A DNA stretch of 50,452 nucleotides, taken from IMG/VR virus record IMGVR_UViG_3300042472_000152, positions 1 to 50,452 of that record; one strand, given 5' to 3'. The DNA is from a virus. Under the pieces are notes generated by a model. It was not told where the DNA came from. It made no database searches and saw only the letters and a list, made by a program, of their open reading frames with translations. The position numbers and the translations under genes are program-made. This document shows, one piece after another, positions 40,258-48,547 of the stretch (positions are counted from its first letter, which is position 1; each line of letters begins with the position of its first letter).

Positions 40258-40687
40258 TATTGATCTGTCCCCCGGTGCTTTTGCACTGCCTGAACCCATC
40301 CAACCAATGGATGCACCTGAACCCGAGGCAACCGCCGAGGAAAAAGCCACGCAGCTACCTACCCCACAAGGGTGGAAAATCCTGTGTGCTGTGCCTGAAG
40401 TCGATCAAAAGATTGCAGGAACATCACTGGATCTCGTAAGAGATACCGCCAGTATGCGCCAAGAAGAACACGCCTCAACGGTGTTGTTTGTCATGAAAGT
40501 CGGTGCGGATGCGTATGCCGACAAAGCCAAGTTCCCTACCGGGCCGTGGTGCAAAGAAGGTGATTTTGTATTGGTGCGTACGTACACCGGCACAAGATTC
40601 AAAATCTTTGGTAAGGAGTTCCGTCTCATCAACGACGACCAAGTTGATGCTGTTGTGCAAGACCCACGCGGCTTAAGCCGTGCGTAA
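40250..40687 (+). CDS. GroES-like co-chaperonin
   Basis: A 145-residue protein with an extended N-terminal region of about 40 residues and then a Cpn10-type barrel. GWKILCAVPEVDQKIAGTSL is the first strand and start of the mobile loop. VLFVMKVGADAYAD and GDFVLVRTYTGTRFKIFGKE follow the GroES order, ending in FRLINDDQVDAVV. Phage co-chaperonins such as T4 gp31 modify GroEL to fold a capsid protein. It sits between the portal and the scaffold, which is the right place for this. The call is from sequence pattern, and the mobile loop is short. Confidence 0.75.
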   Translation: MNSIDLSPGAFALPEPIQPMDAPEPEATAEEKATQLPTPQGWKILCAVPEVDQKIAGTSLDLVRDTASMRQEEHASTVLFVMKVGADAYADKAKFPTGPWCKEGDFVLVRTYTGTRFKIFGKEFRLINDDQVDAVVQDPRGLSRA

Positions 40688-40698
40688 AGGAGTTATAT

Positions 40699-41634
40699 AT
40701 GGACAAGTTTAAATTTCCTGATGAGCAGGAAGACAAGATTGAAGTGGATGTGTTGTCCAAAGACGACGACATTGAAATAGATGTTGTTGACGACACGCCA
40801 GAGCGAGATAGGGGCCGCAAACCCTTGGATCGGGAAGTGGCTGACCCCACGGACGAAGAAATTGAGTCATATTCAGATAAAGTCAAATCACGCATCAAGG
40901 AGCTTACCCACGCCCGTCACGACGAGCGTCGGAACAAAGAAGCCGTTTTGCGGGAAAAGGCGGAACTGGAAGACTTCACCCAAAGTCTGCTTAACGAGAA
41001 CCGCCAGCTTAAAGGCTACGCGGAAAATGGGGCAAAAAACCTAGCCGTTTCGTCGCTTAGCGCAGCCGAAGGGGAGATGGAAAAAGCCCGCCGTCAGTTT
41101 AAAGAGGCGCAAGAAGCCTTTGACACCGATGCTATTATTGCGGCTCAGGAAGCAATGACTGACGCTAAGTTTCGTCTGGAAGCGGCAAAAAATTATCGCC
41201 CACCCTCTTTACAAACCATCAGCGATAGTGTACAAACGCAACAACCCGCACCCAAACAGGTGCAGCCCGACGAAAAAGCACTGCGCTGGCAGGCAAAAAA
41301 CCAGTGGTTCGGCGCTGAGGGGTTTGAAGAAGTTACCAGCTACTCACTAGGGCTGCACCAAAAGCTAGTTAATTCGGGGATTGACCCCCGCATGGACGAT
41401 TACTACGAGCAAATTGATGCTCGCATACGAGGTAAATTTCCCGAAGTTTTCGGGCGTAGCCAAAATGAAGGTCGCCGACCTGCATCTGTGGTAGCTCCTT
41501 CGACACGTTCGTCTGGAGTAAAACGAGTCGAAATTACGAGGACAGCGGCAGCGCTGGCTAAGAAGTTCGGTTTAACCCCGCAGCAATATGCTGTACAAGT
41601 AGCAAAGTTGGAGGCCCAAAATGGCAACGCGTGA
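40699..41634 (+). CDS. Scaffold-like capsid assembly protein
   Basis: A 311-residue protein with AAAGGAG before the ATG. The acidic N-terminus (DEQEDKIEVDVLSKDDDIEI) leads into residues about 60-165 of charged coiled coil (LREKAELEDFTQSLLNENRQ). The C-terminus has a globular helical end containing AKKFGLTPQQYAVQVAKLEA. Position before the capsid genes and composition match head scaffolds. It is expected to be transient in the mature virion. No protease motif is seen. Confidence 0.8.
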   Translation: MDKFKFPDEQEDKIEVDVLSKDDDIEIDVVDDTPERDRGRKPLDREVADPTDEEIESYSDKVKSRIKELTHARHDERRNKEAVLREKAELEDFTQSLLNENRQLKGYAENGAKNLAVSSLSAAEGEMEKARRQFKEAQEAFDTDAIIAAQEAMTDAKFRLEAAKNYRPPSLQTISDSVQTQQPAPKQVQPDEKALRWQAKNQWFGAEGFEEVTSYSLGLHQKLVNSGIDPRMDDYYEQIDARIRGKFPEVFGRSQNEGRRPASVVAPSTRSSGVKRVEITRTAAALAKKFGLTPQQYAVQVAKLEAQNGNA

Positions 41635-42073
41635 TCCCCGTGATATTTCTACCCGCGATAAATCTGTTCGCTATGTTTATAAACCGTCGAGTTCTTTGCC
41701 CGACCCTACTCCTGAGCCCGGATACACATATCGCTGGATAGCGACTGCGGTACACGGTAATGCAGAAGTAATGCGGCCTAACGTGTCACGCAAAATGCGT
41801 GACGGGTATGTTCCGGTAAAGGCAGAGGATCATCCAGAGCTTATGATCGTTGGTAATGATAAGTCAGGTAATGTCGAAATTGGTGGACTCATGCTTTGCA
41901 AGATTCCTACCGAGAAGGCAGAAGCTATGGCTGATTATTTCAATGGCGAAGCTCAAAACCAGATGGACTCGGTGGATAATAGTTTCATGCGACAAAATGA
42001 CCCCCGTATGCCGTTATTTGCAGACCGCAAGTCTTCAGTAACACGCGGTGGATTTGGAAATGGTGTTAAGTAA
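41621..42073 (+). CDS. Hypothetical virion protein
   Basis: A 150-residue protein overlapping the scaffold end by 14 bp. It starts MATRDPRDISTRDKSVRYVY and has WIATAVHGNAEVMRPNVSRK and a helical middle (PTEKAEAMADYFNGEAQNQM), ending in a disordered SSVTRGGFGNGVK. It is commonly encoded between scaffold and head decoration genes. Likely a minor head component. Function unknown. Confidence 0.7.
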   Translation: MATRDPRDISTRDKSVRYVYKPSSSLPDPTPEPGYTYRWIATAVHGNAEVMRPNVSRKMRDGYVPVKAEDHPELMIVGNDKSGNVEIGGLMLCKIPTEKAEAMADYFNGEAQNQMDSVDNSFMRQNDPRMPLFADRKSSVTRGGFGNGVK

Positions 42074-42087
42074 TTAGGAGTCCTTAA

Positions 42088-42714
42088 ATGGCAGCAGTAG
42101 CATCCCCCTACGGCCTACGAGCCGTAAATGAGTTGGGTGGTACACCTTATGCAGGTGCAACCACCTCCTATCTCATCGACCCCGCCGGTACAGCTTCGAG
42201 TATTTACAACGGTTCGCCCGTATATGTAAATGCAAACGGCTATCTGGCAGTAGCAACCGCAACCGGCGCTGACGCGACGACTAACGGACTTCCCACAGGT
42301 ACGGCTAATACCGGTATCGTTGGTGTGTTTGTTGGCTGTTCGTATATCAACGCACAAGGCCAAGTGATTTATGCTCAGTATTACCCCACGGGTACGACTG
42401 GCGTAATTAATGCCTACGTGGTAAGCGATCCCGGCGTTGTGTTCCAAGTTCAGTCTGCTGGCTCTGTCACGCAAGCTGCTTTGGGCGCAAACGTGTTCTT
42501 CTCGACTGGCGCAGTGGCAACCGGTAGTACTTCTACTGGCAACTCCACCGCATCTGTTGTAGCAGGCGCAAGCGCTGTCACTACCACCGCCGCATTCCGC
42601 GTTGTTGGTTTTGTCAACATGCAAGGTTTCTCTGTTGTAGGCGATGCCTTCACAGACATCCTTGTGAAACTCAACCCCGGCTATCACAGCCACACCAACG
42701 CAGTTGGCCTGTAA
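42088..42714 (+). CDS. Head decoration-like protein
   Basis: A 208-residue protein with TAGGAG before its ATG. It begins MAAVASPYGLRAVNELGGTP and is almost entirely beta-strand and small residues (GNSTASVVAGASAVTTTAAF), which is the profile of capsid decoration or stabilising proteins. It lies immediately before the major capsid gene and is separated by 10 bp. It probably forms an outer trimer or fibre on the head. The fold cannot be proven by sequence alone. Confidence 0.7.
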   Translation: MAAVASPYGLRAVNELGGTPYAGATTSYLIDPAGTASSIYNGSPVYVNANGYLAVATATGADATTNGLPTGTANTGIVGVFVGCSYINAQGQVIYAQYYPTGTTGVINAYVVSDPGVVFQVQSAGSVTQAALGANVFFSTGAVATGSTSTGNSTASVVAGASAVTTTAAFRVVGFVNMQGFSVVGDAFTDILVKLNPGYHSHTNAVGL

Positions 42715-42724
42715 GGAGTAAATC

Positions 42725-43642
42725 ATGGCTATTTCACGCGCACAACTGCTTAAAGAGTTGCTACCCGGATTGAACGCATTGTTTGGTTTGGAGTACGCCC
42801 GCTACGGTGAGCAACACAAGGAAATCTACGAAACCGAGAAATCGGAGCGTAGCTTTGAAGAAGAAACCAAGCTGTCCGGCTTCAGTGCTGCACCAGTGAA
42901 GAACGAGGGTTCTGCCATTGCTTATGACAATGCGCAAGAAGCGTTCACCGCTCGGTACAGCCATGAAACCATTGCACTTGGCTTCTCCATCACGGAAGAG
43001 GCTGTGGAAGATAACTTGTACGACTCCCTGTCGGCTCGTTACACCAAGGCACTGGCCCGCGCTATGGCGTACACCAAGCAAGTTAAGGCTGCATCGGTTA
43101 TCAACAACGGCTTCACCAACTCTTCCGTGTACTACGGCGGCGACGGCGTGCCCTTGTTCTCTACCGCTCACCCGCTTGTTAACGGTGCGACAAACAGCAA
43201 CCGCCCATCTACCAATGCTGACCTGAATGAGACTTCGTTGGAAAACGCAGTTATTCAGATCGCCGCTTGGACTGATGAGCGCGGCCTGTTAATCGCAGCC
43301 AAGCCCCGCAAGCTGATTATTCCGCCTGCTCTGCAATTCGTTGCTACTCGTCTGTTGGAGACCAGCCTGCGTGTTGGCACTACCGACAACGACATCAACG
43401 CTTTGAAGAACAACGGTTCAATCCCTGAAGGCTACACCGTTAACAACTTCTTGACCGACACAAACGGTTGGTACTTGTGTACTGACGTTCCTAACGGCAT
43501 GAAGCACTTCGAGCGTACTGCGCTGACTAACTCAATGGATGGTGATTTTGACACCGGAAATGTGCGTTACAAGGCTCGTGAGCGTTACAGCTTCGGCTGG
43601 TCTGATCCTCTGGGCATGTTCGGTTCGCCGGGCTCGTCCTAA
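42725..43642 (+). CDS. Major capsid protein
   Basis: A 305-residue protein with AAGGAG before the ATG. It starts MAISRAQLLKELLPGLNALF and has a helical spine (ARYTKALARAMAYTKQVKAA) and GYTVNNFLTDTNGWYLCTD. The C-terminal part includes RYKARERYSFGWSDPLGMFG. The pattern fits the Mu gpT-like HK97-fold capsids, with VRYKARERYSFGWSDP the usual C-terminal signature. A terminator follows directly, as expected for a highly expressed gene. High confidence from context and pattern. Confidence 0.9.
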   Translation: MAISRAQLLKELLPGLNALFGLEYARYGEQHKEIYETEKSERSFEEETKLSGFSAAPVKNEGSAIAYDNAQEAFTARYSHETIALGFSITEEAVEDNLYDSLSARYTKALARAMAYTKQVKAASVINNGFTNSSVYYGGDGVPLFSTAHPLVNGATNSNRPSTNADLNETSLENAVIQIAAWTDERGLLIAAKPRKLIIPPALQFVATRLLETSLRVGTTDNDINALKNNGSIPEGYTVNNFLTDTNGWYLCTDVPNGMKHFERTALTNSMDGDFDTGNVRYKARERYSFGWSDPLGMFGSPGSS

Positions 43643-43650
43643 TCGGATAG

Positions 43651-43677
43651 AGAAAAGGGGCCTTGTGCCCCTTTTCT
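43651..43677 (+). terminator. Rho-independent terminator after the capsid gene
   Basis: AGAAAAGGGGC/GCCCCTTTTCT gives an 11-bp stem with a 5-nt loop, followed by TTTTT. It ends the capsid transcript and lowers expression of the following genes. Confidence 0.85.
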
Positions 43678-43683
43678 TTTTAG

Positions 43684-43691
43684 TGTATATT
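43684..43691 (+). promoter_or_regulatory. Possible promoter after the capsid terminator
   Basis: TGTATATT at 43684-43691 resembles a -10 with a TAGTG flank similar to the other late candidates. No -35 is visible. Low confidence. The rest of the gap to 43780 has no gene. Confidence 0.25.
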
Positions 43692-43780
43692 GCAGCTATT
43701 CCGGGGTTTTCCGGTGCATCAAACTGTCCCGGCAGACGACATACCGATTGATGTACCTAACTTGTATGTAAGGAATTATC

Positions 43781-44305
43781 ATGGGATTCGCAACTCATCT
43801 CGGCCCTTGGCTGCTCGGCACTGTTAAAAACACCACCGGCACTACCGTTGGCACCATTGAAAACTGCGGCGCAACCGTTGTCTCCCAGACGTTCAAAAAG
43901 AACTACACAGGCCAAGCCGCTTCGGCTACTACTGACACCATCTGCGTGTTACCTGCTGGCGCTCAAATCGTTGATATTTTTATCGACACCACTGTTGCGT
44001 TTACAGGATCAACCGCAGCCAACGTAAGCCTTGGTGATGGCACTACAGCCGCCTTGTACTGGGCTTCTACTGATGTAACTACCGCTGGTCGCGCTGCCGT
44101 TAGCAATGCTGCCGCTAAGTTGGGCGCATGGTGTGGTGCAGCATCTACTGCTTCTCCTAACGGTGTTGGCATTGGATCCACAGATGTGAAGATTGTTGCT
44201 ACGATGACCCCTACGGTTGCCGCAGTGACCGCTGGTACTGTGCAGTACACCATCATGTATGTGGTTGCGAACTCTGACGGCGCTCAGTTTCCTGCCTCTG
44301 CTTAA
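43781..44305 (+). CDS. Beta-rich virion protein
   Basis: A 174-residue protein, with AAGGAATT before the ATG. It starts MGFATHLGPWLLGTVKNTTG and is rich in Thr, Ala and Val, with VLPAGAQIVDIFIDTTVAFT typical of a small beta-barrel virion protein. It lies between two terminators, which suggests its own strong expression, like a decoration or head-stabilising protein. Family unknown. Confidence 0.75.
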   Translation: MGFATHLGPWLLGTVKNTTGTTVGTIENCGATVVSQTFKKNYTGQAASATTDTICVLPAGAQIVDIFIDTTVAFTGSTAANVSLGDGTTAALYWASTDVTTAGRAAVSNAAAKLGAWCGAASTASPNGVGIGSTDVKIVATMTPTVAAVTAGTVQYTIMYVVANSDGAQFPASA

Positions 44306-44312
44306 TTAATCT

Positions 44313-44333
44313 AAGGGGCTTCGGCCCCTTTTT
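44313..44333 (+). terminator. Rho-independent terminator
   Basis: AAGGGGC-TTCG-GCCCCTT, a 7-bp stem with a UUCG tetraloop, followed by TTT. The AAAGGAG ribosome site of the next gene follows within 10 bases. Confidence 0.85.
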
Positions 44334-44348
44334 AAAAGGAGATTAATT

Positions 44349-45113
44349 ATGGCAACATCAGTTGTTTCTTCGGTCACACGCACTGGCACATACGAACCGT
44401 TTGACCTACAAGTAGGTCGTGGGCAAATTACAGGGCATAAGTCCGTTTTCTTGTTTGGTTACAGTGCGTCTATTACTAACGCTGCGTTTATCCCTGCGTG
44501 GGAAAACACCGCCGCGTACACTTACCCAGCTTCCGCTGTGGCGATGAGTATTGTTAGCACATCAGCTTCGGATACGGCAGTAGAAATTATTATTTACGGC
44601 CTTGATGCCAACTACAACCCGATTAATCAGACGGTCACTCTTAATGGCACAACGCCTGTTGTTACGACCACTTTGTTTTTCCGTGTAAACCAGTTGGACG
44701 TTTTGCCCAATAGCGTAAACCCAGTTGGTGTTATCACTGCTAAGAACAACAGTGTGACTTACGGGCAAATAGCGGTTGATACAGGGCAGAGTAACATGTC
44801 AGTCTATACCGTACCAGCGGGTTACACGCTGCATGGTACTCACGTTGCCGCGTGGTCCTCAACTTCAGTTACATCTGGAGTCTACGCAACATTCCGTGCG
44901 CAAACCCTGTCACCTGCGGGCACCAAGTACATAGTTTCACAAGCACCGTTCCTGAACACCTTTGAGTTTGCGGCGCAGTTCCCTTTGAACTTTGCTGAAA
45001 AAACAGACGTTCAATTCCAGTTCAAGTCCAGTGGTGCAGGTCTGGCTATCGGTACCATCTTTGAAGGGGTGCTAATTGCCAATAACGGGCAGAGTATTGG
45101 ACCAGCGGCATGA
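44349..45113 (+). CDS. Beta-rich virion protein
   Basis: A 254-residue protein with AAAGGAG before its ATG. It has a Thr/Val-rich beta pattern (SNMSVYTVPAGYTLHGTHVA). It resembles head-decoration or appendage proteins in composition; no known domain can be named. It overlaps the next gene by four bases. Position in the head region supports a structural role. Confidence 0.75.
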   Translation: MATSVVSSVTRTGTYEPFDLQVGRGQITGHKSVFLFGYSASITNAAFIPAWENTAAYTYPASAVAMSIVSTSASDTAVEIIIYGLDANYNPINQTVTLNGTTPVVTTTLFFRVNQLDVLPNSVNPVGVITAKNNSVTYGQIAVDTGQSNMSVYTVPAGYTLHGTHVAAWSSTSVTSGVYATFRAQTLSPAGTKYIVSQAPFLNTFEFAAQFPLNFAEKTDVQFQFKSSGAGLAIGTIFEGVLIANNGQSIGPAA

Positions 45114-45361
45114 AGAAAACCCCATCCCTTGCAGTTGGTCGTGGTGAAAAGTTGCCGGTCTCTAAAGGGGCTGGGCTGACTGCCAAAGGCCGCTCTAAGT
45201 ACAACGCAGCAACAGGGTCTAATCTAAAGGCTCCACAGCCCGAAGGTGGCCCCCGTAAGAAGTCGTTCTGCGCCCGTATGTCGGGTATGCCGGGGCCAAT
45301 GAAAGACGAGAAGGGCAAACCAACCCGGAAAGCCGCTTCACTAGCTAGATGGAAATGCTGA
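45110..45361 (+). CDS. Small basic virion-associated protein
   Basis: An 83-residue very basic protein with GAGLTAKGRSKYNAATGSNL, then KAPQPEGGPRKKSFCARMSG, and a C-terminal KPTRKAASLARWKC. This conserved small family recurs in phages and giant viruses. I recognise it as an uncharacterised domain family. The high Lys/Arg content suggests DNA contact inside the capsid. It overlaps the previous gene by 4 bp. Confidence 0.7.
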   Translation: MKKTPSLAVGRGEKLPVSKGAGLTAKGRSKYNAATGSNLKAPQPEGGPRKKSFCARMSGMPGPMKDEKGKPTRKAASLARWKC

Positions 45362-45362
45362 T

Positions 45363-45602
45363 ATGACTGACGCGATACAAACTGCCCGTGAACTAGCTAC
45401 CCATGCCTCAGACATTGCGCACTTGCAATCTGATATGGACAAGATGGCCTCGGACATAGATGAGATTAAGAAAATGCTGACCAGCATTAACGCCACGTTG
45501 GCTGAAGCCAAAGGTGGCTGGAGAGTGTTGATTGGTATTGCAGGCGCAGGCGGCGTGCTTGGGGCAACGCTAACTCATTTTGCTCAGTGGTGGAGTAAAT
45601 AG
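45363..45602 (+). CDS. Holin/XhlA-like membrane protein
   Basis: A 79-residue protein with an N-terminal coiled coil (SDIAHLQSDMDKMASDIDEI) and a single C-terminal membrane helix (WRVLIGIAGAGGVLGATLTH). This is the XhlA/hemolysin-type arrangement found in some holin systems. No endolysin is next to it, and none is recognised in the window. It is therefore either a holin for an endolysin outside the window, or another membrane-anchored virion protein. Confidence 0.5.
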   Translation: MTDAIQTARELATHASDIAHLQSDMDKMASDIDEIKKMLTSINATLAEAKGGWRVLIGIAGAGGVLGATLTHFAQWWSK

Positions 45603-45937
45603 TGCCATCGACGAGTAAAAAGCAACACAATTTCATGGCTGCGGTGGCTAACAACCCAAAGTTTGCCAAGAAGGTAGGAGTCCCACAGTCCGTGGGTAAA
45701 GACTTTAACGATGCCGACAAAGGCAAATTTTCTAAAGGTGGTGATACTATGGCTAAGATGAATCCTTTCATGGCAATGATAGCTAAGAAAAAAGCTGGAG
45801 CCAAAGCAGAAATGCCGATGAAGAAAATGGCTAAAGGTGGCCTAGCTGCTGGGCACAAAGCCGCTGACGGTATTGCTTCTAAAGGCAAAACCAAAGGTAT
45901 GATGGTTAAGATGAATAAGGGCGGCAAAGCCTGCTAA
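45602..45937 (+). CDS. Basic KGG-motif protein
   Basis: A 111-residue protein starting at GTG 45602, overlapping the previous stop by one base. It is very basic. Near its C-terminus KKMAKGGLAAGHKAADGIAS and KGKTKGMM form the same motif seen in the genes at 45948 and 46512. The N-terminus SKKQHNFMAAVANNPKFAKK is a conserved small-protein start in phages. It is probably an internal, DNA-associated or packaging-linked virion component. Function unknown. Confidence 0.7.
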   Translation: MPSTSKKQHNFMAAVANNPKFAKKVGVPQSVGKDFNDADKGKFSKGGDTMAKMNPFMAMIAKKKAGAKAEMPMKKMAKGGLAAGHKAADGIASKGKTKGMMVKMNKGGKAC

Positions 45938-45947
45938 GGACTAAATC

Positions 45948-46502
45948 ATGGCTATCACTAAACAGGGTTACGAAAGCGACGATTCAATAGAAGAGCAAAT
46001 CCGCTCTGCTGCTGAAAAGAGTTCCGCAGGTAAAGCTGCGCCCACTATAAAAATGGATGAAGAAGCCCCGACCAAGATGCCAATGCGTCCCGGACAAGCA
46101 TCTTCGGGTAGCAAAACGCCTATGGTTACCAAGGAACAGCTTGCTGCATCCGGTCTTAGCCTGCGCGACTATTTGAATAAACAGCAAGGCTTAACCCGTC
46201 GCGGTGAATCAACCCGTATGCCTGCCATGTCTAATAAACTTGGTCAACCGGGTGGGTCAATATCAGACGCCGGAAGTGGTCGTGACGTAGCCGCCAAGCA
46301 AAGCGATAAAGCTGATCTTACAAGCCCCATGTCTGCGTTACGTAGCCTAACACGGGGTAAGCGCCGCGAAGACGATGATAGGCCGGTTAATGAACGTATC
46401 CGTAGCGCAATGGGTATGGCAAAAGGTGGCTCAGTAGGTTCTGCATCCAAACGTGCTGACGGTATTGCTGTACGCGGCAAGACCAAAGGCAAAATGTGCT
46501 AA
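45948..46502 (+). CDS. Basic KGG-motif protein
   Basis: A 184-residue basic protein, low complexity in its middle, containing KEQLAASGLSLRDYLNKQQG and a C-terminal MAKGGSVGSASKRADGIAVR then GKTKGKMC. That motif is the clearest copy of the module shared with the flanking genes. AGGA lies about 7 bases before the ATG. Likely virion-associated. Confidence 0.65.
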   Translation: MAITKQGYESDDSIEEQIRSAAEKSSAGKAAPTIKMDEEAPTKMPMRPGQASSGSKTPMVTKEQLAASGLSLRDYLNKQQGLTRRGESTRMPAMSNKLGQPGGSISDAGSGRDVAAKQSDKADLTSPMSALRSLTRGKRREDDDRPVNERIRSAMGMAKGGSVGSASKRADGIAVRGKTKGKMC

Positions 46503-46511
46503 GGAGTTATC

Positions 46512-46727
46512 ATGGCTAAAGATTACGAATACCCTAACGCTACTCCGGTAGACGAGCCTGTAGCCAAGAAGCCTAAACCTGCGCCTAAACCCAAGCCAAA
46601 GCCCCCGATGTATCCTGACTCTGTGCCCGTGGATGAGCCAGTGAAGAAGATGGCTAAAGGTGGTTCTGCATCTAGCCGTGCAGATGGTTGTGCCCAGCGC
46701 GGTAAAACCCGAGGAATGATGCTGTGA
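46512..46727 (+). CDS. Small Pro/Lys-rich KGG-motif protein
   Basis: A 71-residue protein with a Pro/Lys-rich start (KKPKPAPKPKPKPPMYPDSV) and a C-terminal KKMAKGGSASSRADGCAQRG then KTRGMML, the shared module. AAGGAG lies before its ATG. It overlaps the next gene (GTG start) by 4 bases. Confidence 0.65.
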   Translation: MAKDYEYPNATPVDEPVAKKPKPAPKPKPKPPMYPDSVPVDEPVKKMAKGGSASSRADGCAQRGKTRGMML

Positions 46728-46999
46728 GAGCCAGCCGGGGGATGGGAGCCATCTCCCCTTCTAAGATGCCAAAGGGCAAGAAGCTGCCCCGTCGGGACGA
46801 CACTGACTTTACGCAATATGCTGAAGGGGGTACGGTTAATGCCGCAGGTAACTACACCAAGCCTAGCTTACGTAAGAAGATTGTGGCGCAGGTTAAAGCT
46901 GCGGCTACGCAAGGCACTGGGGCGGGGCAATGGAGCGCGAGAAAAGCCCAGCTTGTAGCTAAGAAGTACACGGCTTCTGGTGGAGGGTACAGAGATTGA
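46724..46999 (+). CDS. Small basic protein, WSARKAQLVAKKY type
   Basis: A 91-residue protein with a GTG start at 46724. Its C-terminal half (PSLRKKIVAQVKAAATQGTG then WSARKAQLVAKKY) is a conserved short domain in phage proteins and other viruses, of unknown function. Overlaps on both sides mark co-translation. Basic, helical, probably DNA-contacting or virion-associated. Confidence 0.7.
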   Translation: MRASRGMGAISPSKMPKGKKLPRRDDTDFTQYAEGGTVNAAGNYTKPSLRKKIVAQVKAAATQGTGAGQWSARKAQLVAKKYTASGGGYRD

Positions 47000-47229
47000 A
47001 AGCCCCGCAGCAATCCCTTAAAAACTGGGGTGACCAGAAATGGCGCACCAAGTCGGGAAAGCCTTCGTCAAAAACAGGTGAGCGATATTTGCCTGAAGCT
47101 GCTATAAAATCTTTGTCATCGGCTGAATACGCAGCGACCACCAAAGCAAAGCGTGCAGGCAAAGCGGCAGGTAAACAGTTTGTGGCTCAGCCCAAAACCA
47201 TAGCAAAGAAAACAGCAGGATTTAGATAA
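46996..47229 (+). CDS. Small basic protein
   Basis: A 77-residue protein with a TTG start at 46996 and GGAGGG upstream. WRTKSGKPSSKTGERYLPEA then AATTKAKRAGKAAGKQFVAQ resembles a short family common in phages and giant viruses. It is very basic and helical. It ends overlapping the next gene's start by 1 base. Function unknown. Confidence 0.65.
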   Translation: MKAPQQSLKNWGDQKWRTKSGKPSSKTGERYLPEAAIKSLSSAEYAATTKAKRAGKAAGKQFVAQPKTIAKKTAGFR

Positions 47230-48155
47230 TGGCTACTACCGGAACCGCTACCTTCAACCTCGACTTAAGCGAGATAGTCGAGGAAGCGTTTGAACGTGCA
47301 GGTTCCGAGTTGCGCACAGGCTACGACATGCGTACTGCGCGGCGCAGTCTTAATATCATGTTTGCCGATTGGGCAAACCGTGGCATAAACATGTGGACGT
47401 TTGAGCAGGGGACTATTAACTTGGTTCCGGGGTTGAACACTTACCCTATCCCTGTAGGCACCGTAGACCTGCTAGAGCATGTAATCCGTACTGGTGCTAA
47501 CACTGCGTCTACTCAAGCCGATCTCACCATCACGCGGATTAGTGTTAGCACCTACGCTACGATCCCCAATAAACTCCAGCAAGCTCGCCCAATACAGATG
47601 TGGTTTCAACGGCTTGACGGCCAGACTACAGCGGCGGTTACCACACTAAGCGCCGCTATCACAGCTACAGATACCACTATTTCTGTAACGTCTGCTACCA
47701 GCTTACCTGCTACGGGGTATATATTAGTCGGCACCGAAACCATCTACTACGGATACATATCAGGGAATACCCTATATAGCTGTGCCCGTGGACAGAACAA
47801 TACTACTGCCGCCTCGCATTCATCTGGTGATGCGGTGGCTATTCAGAACATCCCACGGGTAACGCTTTGGCCTACACCGGACAACTCCACGACCTACCAA
47901 TTTGTCTACTGGCGTATGCGCCGTATTGATGATGCTGGCGGCGGCGTAAATACAATGGATGTGCCATTTAGGTTTTTGCCTTGCATGATTGCGGGACTGG
48001 CGTATTACGTAGCCCAAAAGATACCGGGTGGCATGGAGCGCTTACCAATTCTAAAAGCCCAGTATGATGAAGCTTGGCAGTTAGCCGCCGATGAAGACCG
48101 CGAGAAGGCAGCTATACGTTTTGTCCCAAGACAGATGTTTATTGGTAATTCGTAA
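47229..48155 (+). CDS. Head-tail adaptor-like protein
   Basis: A 308-residue protein. LSEIVEEAFERAGSELRTGY and RSLNIMFADWANRGINMWTF fit the helical start of P22 gp4/gp10-type connector or adaptor proteins. Residues about 135-200 (TTISVTSATSLPATGYILVG) form an inserted beta module. The C-terminal region contains RFLPCMIAGLAYYVAQKIPG. It lies between capsid-linked genes and the adaptor at 49511. Role in joining head and tail is inferred from pattern and order. Confidence 0.65.
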   Translation: MATTGTATFNLDLSEIVEEAFERAGSELRTGYDMRTARRSLNIMFADWANRGINMWTFEQGTINLVPGLNTYPIPVGTVDLLEHVIRTGANTASTQADLTITRISVSTYATIPNKLQQARPIQMWFQRLDGQTTAAVTTLSAAITATDTTISVTSATSLPATGYILVGTETIYYGYISGNTLYSCARGQNNTTAASHSSGDAVAIQNIPRVTLWPTPDNSTTYQFVYWRMRRIDDAGGGVNTMDVPFRFLPCMIAGLAYYVAQKIPGGMERLPILKAQYDEAWQLAADEDREKAAIRFVPRQMFIGNS

Positions 48156-48538
48156 TGGGTAATCGGTTTGCTTCTGGTAAAAAGGCGATTGCAGAATGTG
48201 ATCGTTGCGGGCAACAATTCCTGCTAAAGAAGCTAAAAACAGAGATAATCAAGCAGAAGAAGTATGAACTGCTTGTATGCCCTGATTGTTGGGATCCCGA
48301 CCAGCCGCAATTAATGCTTGGTACATTCCCGGTTGATGATCCGCAAGCACTGCGTAATCCGAGGAAAGACACAACGTATGTGACTTCGGGTAACAATGTA
48401 AACGGGTTTCCTGCTGGTGGTTCACGGGATATTCAGTGGGGATGGGCTCCGGTAGGCGGGGCAAGTCAGTTTGACGTAGCGTTAACTCCGAATTATTTGG
48501 TTGGAGTTACAAGTGTTGGTACAGTAACGGTTTCATAG
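48155..48538 (+). CDS. Zinc-ribbon virion protein
   Basis: A 127-residue protein with a zinc ribbon near its start (ECDRCGQQF and LLVCPDCWD) and a beta-rich C-terminus (GWAPVGGASQFDVALTPNYL). Its ATG overlaps the previous stop by one base. Small CxxC-type proteins of this sort are common between adaptor and tail genes. Function unknown. Confidence 0.75.
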   Translation: MGNRFASGKKAIAECDRCGQQFLLKKLKTEIIKQKKYELLVCPDCWDPDQPQLMLGTFPVDDPQALRNPRKDTTYVTSGNNVNGFPAGGSRDIQWGWAPVGGASQFDVALTPNYLVGVTSVGTVTVS

Positions 48539-48547
48539 GAGTGAATG

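Noticed and set aside
42115-42726. 203-residue minus-strand ORF over the decoration gene
   Set aside because: Antisense to a well-supported late gene with its own ribosome site; no domain.
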